Source: Chloroflexota bacterium
GTDB taxonomy: Bacteria; Chloroflexota; Dehalococcoidia; Lucifugimonadales; JACPCL1
Reading direction: 5' to 3'
NCBI GenBank assembly: GCA_016179765.1
Contig: JACPCL010000035.1
Coordinates: 61,536 to 125,535, forward strand
DNA: 64,000 nucleotides
Below, piece by piece: positions 58,348-64,000 of this stretch. The notes below the pieces were generated by a model. It was not told where the DNA came from, ran no database searches, and was given only the letters and a program-made list of their open reading frames with translations. A program made the position numbers and the translations under genes. Numbering within the stretch: the first letter of the stretch is position 1; every line of letters begins with the position of its first letter.

Positions 58348-60687
58348 ATGACCACAACCGCGCCCAAGACCCTTGACCAGCTTCGCCAGGAGGCCAGGCG
58401 AAGAATGCCTCCCCTGGAAGGCACGCTTGCCCTCAAGGGGTTGGACGGCCCTGTGCGCATCATGCGCGACAAACACGGCGTCCCCCACGCCCAGTGCGCC
58501 TCCACCCACGATATGTGGTTCGCCCAGGGCTTCCTCCACGCCCAGGAGCGACTCTGGGGCATGGAGCGCACCCGCCGCTTCTTCCACGGTACCCTCTCTG
58601 AGGTCATCGGCGAGGGAACCCTGAACGCTGACCGGCTGTACCGCCGTGTCGGCCTTATGCGCGCCGCCCACCGGGAGTGGCCCCACCTGGAGCAGGCAGG
58701 CCGCGAGGTCGCCCAGGCCTACGCCGCCGGCGTCAACGCCTACCTGGACCAGGGCTACCCTCTCCCTGTGGAGTTTGAGATTCTGGGCTATGAGCCGGCG
58801 CCCTGGGAGCCCGTTGACGTGACAGGCCGTTGGAAGCTCATCGCCTACTCCCAGTCCATGAACGGCCAGCTCAAGCTCAGCCGCCTTCAGCTCCTGCACC
58901 TCCTGGGGCCAAGGCTCTTCGTAAAGCTCTTCCCCTTCTATCCCACCGACGCCCCCACCATGTCCCCCATGGCCGAGCCCGCCGGCCAGCGGCCCCTGGC
59001 GGAGCTGCTCAAGCTGTACGAGGAGGCCCACGCCCAGGCCGGCATCCTCTTTGGCACAGGCTCCAATAACTGGGCGGTGGACGGGACCATGACCCTCACC
59101 GGCAAGCCCCTCCTGGCCGGCGACCCTCACCTGGCCATCACCGTCCCCTGTTTCTGGCAGGTGCAGCACATCGTAGGGCCTCAGTTCGCCTTCATCGGCG
59201 CCTCCATGCCAGGAGTGCCAGGGGTCACCTACTACGGTCACAATGGCCACACCGCCTGGAGCGTCACCACCGCCGGCGCCGACGCCCAGGACCTCTTCCT
59301 GGAGCGCGTCCGGGACGGCGACCCACCTACCTATCTCTACCAGGGCCAGTGGGTGCGCGCCAGCGTCCACGTGGAGCGCATCAGGGTCAAGGGCCAGGCC
59401 GAGCCGGTAGTAGAGCGGATTATTGAGACACACCACGGCCCGGTGGTCTCTGGCGGCCCCGGCGGACGAGGCCCCGCCGTGGCCCTGCGCTGGTCCGGCG
59501 ATGAGGTTCAGCAGACCTTCAGCAGCTTCGTGCCCATGCACGCCGCCAGGAACATTGACGAGCTTATAGAGGCGCACCGGCAGTGGACCAGCCACACCAA
59601 CCGCGTCCTGGCCGATACCGCCGGCGGCATCGCCTACCTGCTCTCCGGCCAGCTCCCCCTCCGCAAGGGCGGCCCCGCCCACCTCCCCGTCCCCGGCTGG
59701 ACCGGCCAGCACGAGTGGGTGGGCCAAGTCCCCTTTGACGAGATGCCCAGAGCCGTCAACCCGCCCAGCCACTTCGTCAACACCTCCAACAACCTCATCG
59801 CCGGCTACGGCTTCCCCCACTACATCGCCCCCGCCGGCGCGCCCTACCGCGCCATGCGTGTCCGGGAGATGCTGACCGATGGCACGCCCGCCACTCCAGA
59901 GAAGTTCGGCAGGATGCACGCCGATAACCTCTCCATCCCCGGCGCTCGCATGGCCCAGCGCATCCGGCGCGTCCAGCCCGCCACGCCCCTGGGCCGCCAG
60001 GCCCTGGAGCTGCTGGCCGCCTGGGACGGTTTTCACCGGCTGGACGCCGCCGGCGGCGCGGTGTACGAAGTCTTACGCTGGAAGCTCTACCAGTTGACCC
60101 TGGGAACAGTGCGCACCCTCCTGCCCGACCCCAAGCCGGGCGACGACTCCCTGCACGTCTACCTGGCGGCAATAGAGGCCCTCGCCATCGCCGACGACAA
60201 CGAGCTGCTCACCCACCAAGCCTTCCCCCTCAAGAGCTGGGACGCCATCCTGGCCACCGCCCTTGACGCCGCCGCCGAGCACCTGAGCAAGACCCTGGGC
60301 TTTGACTCCTCCCAGTGGGCCTGGGGCAGGCTCCACTCCATCAACATGCGCCACGGCATTGGACGTGAGGAGCCTGCTGCCTCCCTCCTCAACGCCGGCG
60401 ACTTCCCCTTCGGCGGCTCCGGCGACACGGTCAACAACGCCGGCCACGAGGGCGGCCCCTCCTTTTCGGCAACCTCCATCCCTACCTACCGCCAGATCAT
60501 TGACCTGGCCGACCTGAACAACAGCCTCTTCATCATCCCCCCTGGCAACTCCGGCCTGCCCGCCAGCCCCCACTACGCCGACCACATGCCGGACTACCTG
60601 AACGTCCGCTACCGCCCCCTGCTGTGGGACTGGCGACGGATTGAGGCCGAGAAGGAGACGGAACAGCGCCTGGAACCCCAGGGCTGA
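58348..60687 (+). CDS. Penicillin acylase-family Ntn-hydrolase
   Basis: A 779-residue penicillin amidase (acylase) family protein, an Ntn-hydrolase that self-cleaves into two chains and hydrolyses amides such as acyl-homoserine lactones or beta-lactam side chains. The nucleophile Ser239 follows Gly238 in GTGSNNWAV, the autoprocessing site, and HGVPHAQCASTHD at the start, TYYGHNGHTAWSVTTAG and NLIAGYGFPHY fit the family. No signal peptide is obvious, which is less usual for secreted acylases. Length is normal. The ribosome binding site is weak. Confidence 0.9.
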   Translation: MTTTAPKTLDQLRQEARRRMPPLEGTLALKGLDGPVRIMRDKHGVPHAQCASTHDMWFAQGFLHAQERLWGMERTRRFFHGTLSEVIGEGTLNADRLYRRVGLMRAAHREWPHLEQAGREVAQAYAAGVNAYLDQGYPLPVEFEILGYEPAPWEPVDVTGRWKLIAYSQSMNGQLKLSRLQLLHLLGPRLFVKLFPFYPTDAPTMSPMAEPAGQRPLAELLKLYEEAHAQAGILFGTGSNNWAVDGTMTLTGKPLLAGDPHLAITVPCFWQVQHIVGPQFAFIGASMPGVPGVTYYGHNGHTAWSVTTAGADAQDLFLERVRDGDPPTYLYQGQWVRASVHVERIRVKGQAEPVVERIIETHHGPVVSGGPGGRGPAVALRWSGDEVQQTFSSFVPMHAARNIDELIEAHRQWTSHTNRVLADTAGGIAYLLSGQLPLRKGGPAHLPVPGWTGQHEWVGQVPFDEMPRAVNPPSHFVNTSNNLIAGYGFPHYIAPAGAPYRAMRVREMLTDGTPATPEKFGRMHADNLSIPGARMAQRIRRVQPATPLGRQALELLAAWDGFHRLDAAGGAVYEVLRWKLYQLTLGTVRTLLPDPKPGDDSLHVYLAAIEALAIADDNELLTHQAFPLKSWDAILATALDAAAEHLSKTLGFDSSQWAWGRLHSINMRHGIGREEPAASLLNAGDFPFGGSGDTVNNAGHEGGPSFSATSIPTYRQIIDLADLNNSLFIIPPGNSGLPASPHYADHMPDYLNVRYRPLLWDWRRIEAEKETEQRLEPQG

Positions 60688-60779
60688 CCCTGACCCCTGC
60701 AGAAAAAGAAAGTGATGTCTCAGTTCACACAAGGGGATACAGACCGATGTCCGCCTGAGGCGGACGGCAGTCAGGCGAA

Positions 60780-60890
60780 GCATCCAAGGCGATTGCTGGT
60801 GTGGCGTCTCCTATTGGCCTTGCAGGCGTCTTCCCGCGCGCAAGGCCTTAGATTCTTCGTCCTTCAGCCGAAGGACTCAGAATGACAAAA
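60780..60890. repeat. Family A repeat, partial
   Basis: Contains AAGGCGATTG, then CAAGGCCTTAGATTCTTCG and CTCAGAATGACA, the right part of family A. It occupies most of the gap 60688-60921. Confidence 0.65.
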
Positions 60891-60921
60891 GTGGCGGGCC
60901 GTGCGTCAAGCGTTACATCCC

Positions 60922-60950
60922 AGAAAAAGAAAGCCCCCGTTGAAGGGGGC
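60922..60950 (-). terminator. Intrinsic terminator of the SufR-like gene
   Basis: On the minus strand a GCCCCC / GGGGGC stem (60933-60938 with 60945-60950) is followed by TTTCTTTTTCT. It is 20 nt beyond the stop codon. Confidence 0.8.
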
Positions 60951-60970
60951 GCCCTCGTTGAGCTGGAAGG

Positions 60971-61615
60971 TTACGCCGCAGAGGCCGGTCTCGGCGAGAC
61001 CAGGTAACAGCAACCCGCGTCTCCATCCTGGATGCACCTGTCCCGCACCACCTTGCCGCCCAGGATGGCGGAAAGCATAGCGTGGTCGTACTCACACACG
61101 GCGTGGTGTGCCAGAGCCACGCTGCGGAAGGGGCAGTTGTGCAACCGTAGCCTCAGACCCTCCGGCCCTTCCTCCAGACTGGGCAGGAACTGCCCCTCCT
61201 GCAGCGCCGTCATCGCCCATTCCAGCCGCTTCTCAAAGGACTCTTGCCCCTCGCCTTTCCCATTGCCGGCAGCCTCCATCGCCATCTCCCGGAACAACCT
61301 CCTGAGCAGTTCGCCGCCGCTGCGATTGCTCATCTCCTCCGCCGAAAGGCCAGAAAGCTTTTGGAGCAGCTTCCCCAAGAGAACGTTGTACCCCTTTGGC
61401 AGGTGCTCGTGGCCCGCCTCCGTCAGGAAATACGTATGCTCTGGCCGCCCCGTCCTCTTCTTCACCTGGTTGAAGGCTACCAGGTTGTCCCGCTGCAAGA
61501 TGTCCAGATGCCTTCTGACCGTCGCCGAGGCCAGACCCATGTCCCGAGAGAGCTGGTCAACGGTGGCCTGCTTGCGCTGGAGGAGGTTCAGGATGCGGAC
61601 GCGAGAGCCTTCCAT
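60971..61615 (-). CDS. SufR-like HTH transcriptional regulator with Fe-S-type cysteines
   Basis: A 214-residue DNA-binding protein. An N-terminal winged helix (about 5-70, QATVDQLSRDMGLASATVRR) is of the ArsR/SufR type. The C-terminal part carries four spaced cysteines (HNCPFRS, AVCEYD, RDRCIQ, AGCCYLV), the arrangement of SufR, which senses iron-sulfur clusters. No suf operon is nearby, so the target is unknown. A terminator follows. Confidence 0.8.
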   Translation of the reverse strand: MEGSRVRILNLLQRKQATVDQLSRDMGLASATVRRHLDILQRDNLVAFNQVKKRTGRPEHTYFLTEAGHEHLPKGYNVLLGKLLQKLSGLSAEEMSNRSGGELLRRLFREMAMEAAGNGKGEGQESFEKRLEWAMTALQEGQFLPSLEEGPEGLRLRLHNCPFRSVALAHHAVCEYDHAMLSAILGGKVVRDRCIQDGDAGCCYLVSPRPASAA

Positions 61616-61759
61616 GAATCAAAGCTCCTGTGCCTTGCATCTAAGTAGACAAACAGAGCGTACAACAGAGGAAAGGCAACAACTCTAGTCTACTCAAGGG
61701 CATCAACGCCTGTCAATGAACAGCTAGATGGGGTTTTCTTCACTTTTTGCATAACAACC

Positions 61760-61788
61760 TTGACAACTGTATCCCCCTCTGCTACAGT
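61760..61788 (+). promoter_or_regulatory. Sigma70-type promoter
   Basis: Perfect TTGACA (61760-61765), 17 nt, and TACAGT (61783-61788), 46 nt ahead of ATG 61834. Confidence 0.8.
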
Positions 61789-61833
61789 GACCTTCGCCGG
61801 GAACTCGGCGGAGGCTTCTGGAGGACTGCGGCT

Positions 61834-62085
61834 ATGACACAAGAAACCGTGCTTGAACATCCACCTACCCTGGAGGCCCAGTGCGCCCACCACTGGATTA
61901 TTGAGGCCGCTGGCGGCCCCACCAGCAAGGGCGCCTGCCGGCGGTGCGGCGCAACAAAGGAGTTCCTCAACTACATTGAAGGCGGCTCCTGGGATTACGA
62001 CCGCACCTCTGCGCGGGACGCCACTCGTAAACGCGCACCCTCCCTCAGCATCTCCGATGACAACGGCGCCGAGGACGACTCCTAG
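61834..62085 (+). CDS. Small zinc-ribbon-like protein
   Basis: An 83-residue protein with cysteine/histidine clusters CAHHWIIEAAGG and CRRCGATKEF, like a short zinc ribbon. The family resembles small conserved actinobacterial and chloroflexal proteins, function unknown. A strong promoter precedes it and GGAGG lies 12 nt before the ATG. Its stop TAG at 62083-62085 forms the first 3 nt of a family B repeat, so the native C-terminus may have been changed by the insertion. Confidence 0.65.
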   Translation: MTQETVLEHPPTLEAQCAHHWIIEAAGGPTSKGACRRCGATKEFLNYIEGGSWDYDRTSARDATRKRAPSLSISDDNGAEDDS

Positions 62086-62241
62086 CAGGCTGCGGAAGAA
62101 CGGGGAGTCCAGAGGGGCATAGCCCCTTTGCGGTCCGCCTGCGGCGGATGAGGGTGTCCCCCAGATACAAATCCATCCGCCGCAGGCGGATACCTTGAAC
62201 CCCCTTGAGGGGGTTTGGGGGTGTTTTTCAGCAACCTGCTA
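62083..62241. repeat. MITE-like repeat, family B (copy 7)
   Basis: Starts TAGCAGGCTGCGGAAGAA and ends TTTTTCAGCAACCTGCTA, about 18-bp terminal inverted repeats flanked by TA. It carries GTCCAGAGGGGCATAGCCCC and GTCCCCCAGATACAAATCC. Confidence 0.8.
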
Positions 62242-62267
62242 ACGGAGCAGGCGCGAAGCTGGCTTAC

Positions 62268-62299
62268 CACAAACGCCCCGATGTATCGGGGCGTTTGTG
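62268..62299. repeat. 15-bp hairpin
   Basis: Arms 62268-62282 and 62285-62299 (CACAAACGCCCCGAT) are separated by GT. It is between the family B repeat and the tRNA-Gln promoter. Confidence 0.7.
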
Positions 62300-62319
62300 T
62301 CTCTAACGCCACCCCCGCA

Positions 62320-62348
62320 TTGATGGGTATGCGGGTGGGTGCTACAAT
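62320..62348 (+). promoter_or_regulatory. Promoter of tRNA-Gln
   Basis: TTGATG (62320-62325), 17 nt, TACAAT (62343-62348), ending 27 nt before the tRNA 5' end. Confidence 0.65.
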
Positions 62349-62374
62349 CATTTCAGCATGGGGCAATCCAACCT

Positions 62375-62448
62375 TGGGGATTAGTCTAGCGGTAGGACGC
62401 CTGACTCTGGATCAGGTAGCCCTGGTTCGAATCCAGGATCCCCAGCCA
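62375..62448 (+). tRNA. tRNA-Gln (anticodon CTG), CCA encoded
   Basis: Acceptor TGGGGAT pairs with ATCCCCA (62438-62444), discriminator G, encoded CCA (62446-62448). Anticodon stem CCTGA/TCAGG with loop CTCTGGA gives anticodon CTG. T arm CCTGGTTCGAATCCAGG is regular. Confidence 0.95.
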
Positions 62449-62531
62449 TCTCTCACTCCCCCCAGGACCCCAAGAGCTTCCGCTGGCGCTCCCCTTGGGG
62501 CTGATGGCGTCGTAAGAACCTCACCACCCAC

Positions 62532-63209
62532 TCAAGGGAATGCCGCTTGCTCGGCAAATCCAAGACGCACACCCACGATGGCTGCGTTGGTCCTGTCCGA
62601 CACCCCCAGCTTGCTCATAACGTTCTGCACGTGCTTCTTGACCGTGATCTCTGCCAGGTGAAGCTCGCCACAGATGGCCCTGTTCCCGTATCCCCTGGCA
62701 AGAAACCCCAGTACCTCCCGCTCCCGGGCGCTGAGCCGGCTGGCCCCCGACATCCCTTCCCTCTCTTGCGAGCCTCCTGCCGTGGGGAAAAGACCCTCAA
62801 CCGCCTGCCGCAGAAGTCCGCTGCGCATCAGGGTGCCGCCGCCCATGACGGCCCGAATGGCATTGCATAGCTGCTCCCTTGAAGCATCCTTGGTCAGGTA
62901 GCCCGCAGCCCCAGCCCGGATAGCCTCCACCACGTACATCTCGCTTTCATACATGGTCACCATAATGACCGCCGTGGCCGGACGCACCTTCTTCACCTGC
63001 CTGACCGCCTCCGTGCCGCCCATGCCCGGCATCCGGATGTCCATCAGGACCACCGACGGCCCCACCTCCATGACCTTCTGCAGAGCCTCCTCCCCTGAGG
63101 ACGCCTCGCCGACGACATCAATGCCGGGAGCGCCGCTGAGCATAGCACGCAGCCCTTCTCGCACCATGGGGTGGTCGTCCACCAGCAGGACCGTGATCTT
63201 CGCCGCCAT
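62532..63209 (-). CDS. NarL/FixJ-family response regulator
   Basis: A 225-residue two-component response regulator. The receiver domain (about 5-120) has VLLVDDHPMVREGL (acidic pocket), the phosphoryl Asp in VVLMDIRMPGMGG and YLTKD (Lys). The LuxR-type HTH at the C-terminus is LSAREREVLGFLARGYGNRA then LAEITVKKHVQNVMSKLGV. ATG 63209 is chosen because GGGGAG lies 6 nt upstream; the frame runs on to 63407 through repeat sequence. Its sensor kinase gene lies 300 nt upstream and is broken. Confidence 0.93.
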   Translation of the reverse strand: MAAKITVLLVDDHPMVREGLRAMLSGAPGIDVVGEASSGEEALQKVMEVGPSVVLMDIRMPGMGGTEAVRQVKKVRPATAVIMVTMYESEMYVVEAIRAGAAGYLTKDASREQLCNAIRAVMGGGTLMRSGLLRQAVEGLFPTAGGSQEREGMSGASRLSAREREVLGFLARGYGNRAICGELHLAEITVKKHVQNVMSKLGVSDRTNAAIVGVRLGFAEQAAFP

Positions 63210-63214
63210 CTCCA

Positions 63215-63465
63215 TCTCCCCTCTCATGTGCCCCACACAATAAGGGCCGCCGGCTATCATTCCTACGACAATAGCTTCCTCGCCGCCCTGCGGGGGAGAG
63301 CCTGTCCTTGCGCGAAGCGAAGAGAGTGAGGTGGGTACACCCCCATCAGTTCCTTCCCCCTCGACGCGGGAAGGAACATGGGAGACGCAACGATGCTCCT
63401 TCTGCATTTCTTTCCTCCCCCTTGCGGGGGAGGACTGAGGTAGGGGGTAGGCCCTCGTTCACTCC
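63215..63465. repeat. Family C repeat cluster between regulator and kinase
   Basis: Fragments GCCCTGCGGGGGAGAG, CCTCGACGCGGGAAGGAAC and TCCCCCTTGCGGGGGAGGAC lie in the 301-nt gap 63210-63510. No gene is supported here. Confidence 0.55.
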
Positions 63466-63510
63466 CATCCCTTCACGCTCCTCAGCATGACAGCCTGCGA
63501 TGGTTGCAGC

Positions 63511-63903
63511 TTAGTGGACGGCCAGAGGCATATCCACCTTCACCGTGGTCCCCTGCCCCGGTGCGCTCTCTATAAAGTAGCAGCCCCCTGCCAGCGCCGC
63601 CCGCCGCTGCATAGTCATCAGCCCTCCTACACGCTTTCTCCCCAACGCCTGAAGGACATCAAAGCCAGTCCCGTTATCTGCAACCTCAAGCCGGACCGCG
63701 GCGTGGTCGCCTTGCAGAGCTACACGCACCTCGGTGGCCTGGGCGTGCCTCCGGACGTTGATCAAGGCTTCGTGGAAAATTCGGTACAGGGCCGTCTCTC
63801 TATCCCGCGAGGTTCGGACGGGGTAGAATAGGCTCTCCGCAATTCGGCAGCCGGTCTCCTGCCCCAGGTCACGCAGCTCCTCCTGCACCAGGGGGAGCAG
63901 TCC
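63511..63903 (-). pseudogene. Truncated NarL-type sensor histidine kinase (catalytic domain only)
   Basis: A 125-residue frame (GTG at 63888, frame open to about 63903) encodes only the C-terminal ATP-binding half of a NarL-type histidine kinase. N-box IFHEALINVRRHAQA, G1-type DNGTGFD, G2-type GGLMTMQRRA and GQGTTVKV are visible. The sensor and HisKA_3 dimerisation parts, including the phosphorylated His, are missing. At 63904 the sequence changes to AT-rich text that leads into a transposase start on the other strand, so the gene is probably interrupted. Its cognate regulator lies downstream. Confidence 0.7.
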
Positions 63904-64000
63904 TAGTACTTAGTTACATAAGTAGATAGACGATATGATAGCCAAGGTGGTATACTTTGGCCCATGAGCAGAAAGGCAATGCCTCTTGAGTTGACCCAGG
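63904..64000 (+). mobile_element. Left end of probable IS630-family element (partial)
   Basis: From 63904 an AT-rich stretch (CTAGTACTTAGTTACATAAG) leads to ATG 63964, where a frame opens and leaves the window. The TA dinucleotide at 63904-63905 fits the TA target of IS630 insertions. The visible protein start MSRKAMPLELTQ resembles the N-terminus of IS630-family transposases. Confidence 0.5.
63964..64000 (+). CDS. Transposase N-terminus, IS630-like (partial)
   Basis: Only 12 residues are visible (MSRKAMPLELTQ). They match the common IS630-family start M-x-R-x-x-x-P-L-x-L-T. A TATACT lies 16 nt upstream. The rest lies outside the window. Confidence 0.45.
   Translation, partial: MSRKAMPLELTQ

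Noticed and set aside
57829..60036. 735-residue minus-strand frame opposite the penicillin acylase
   Set aside because: Gly/Val/Ala-rich shadow without motifs; the plus-strand gene is well supported.
63215..63407. N-terminal extension of the response regulator
   Set aside because: The added residues come from repeat sequence and the receiver domain begins right after ATG 63209.
1..64000. CRISPR array, rRNA operon or replication origin
   Set aside because: No evenly spaced direct repeats with unique spacers, no rRNA sequence and no DnaA-box cluster were seen. The repeats present are dispersed palindromes.

Overview
The window reads as a GC-rich bacterial chromosome segment, most likely from an uncultured Chloroflexota (Dehalococcoidia/SAR202-type) lineage. 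That placement is inferred from gene content: paralogue-rich CaiB/BaiF CoA-transferases, several thiamine-diphosphate (TPP) enzymes, amidases, UlaG-like and DinB-like proteins, and a rplU-rpmA-rpmE-DUF1385 block. No rRNA is present to confirm it. Coding density is high. Genes sit in short operons separated by many dispersed palindromic repeats.

Layout. 0-0.3 kb: C-terminal fragment of a PD-(D/E)XK-like protein. 0.4-5.8 kb: an MMPL exporter, then from a divergent promoter the ribosomal genes rplU, rpmA and rpmE, followed by DUF1385 and ispH. 5.8-17.7 kb: acyl/keto-acid metabolism (two TPP enzymes, two family III CoA-transferases, HAD phosphatase, GNAT, CBS protein, alpha/beta hydrolase, DUF1015). 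17.8-19.6 kb: a two-gene restriction-modification system directly beside a selenocysteine tRNA. 19.6-21.9 kb: a pcrA/uvrD helicase with an apparently leaderless promoter. 22.4-41 kb: a large amide/cyclic-amide catabolic region with amidases, nitroreductase, asparaginase, duplicated PuuE-like deacetylase pairs, duplicated hydantoinase-like amidohydrolases, duplicated peptide/nickel-type binding proteins (one frameshifted) and one DppB/DppC permease pair. 41-54.6 kb: mixed metabolism and small operons, including a di-heme cytochrome, an HExxH protease, a PlsY-like protein, a nucleoside-deoxyribosyltransferase-like candidate defence gene beside tRNA-Pro, an HpaI aldolase, an AEC carrier, a radical SAM/HhH protein, an enoyl-CoA hydratase and a third TPP enzyme. 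54.8-56.05 kb: a small island of orphan genes bounded by 33-bp inverted repeats. 56.2-64 kb: DinB-like and MBL-fold proteins, a cytochrome-like protein that has lost its heme motif, a penicillin acylase, a SufR-like regulator, tRNA-Gln, and a NarL-type two-component system whose kinase is broken by what looks like an IS630-family element.

The genes suggest a heterotroph that imports peptide-like or cyclic nitrogenous compounds, opens and hydrolyses amide bonds, and feeds carbon through CoA-thioester and alpha-keto-acid steps. Most striking for follow-up are the tRNA-Sec/restriction-modification junction, the tandem-duplicated and partly fused deacetylase cassette, a TA-flanked MITE-like repeat family that supplies stop codons, a copied pcrA 5' end and promoter upstream of an unrelated gene, the IR-bounded island, and the NDT-like two-gene unit next to tRNA-Pro. 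All family assignments come from reading the sequence by eye; no database search was run.
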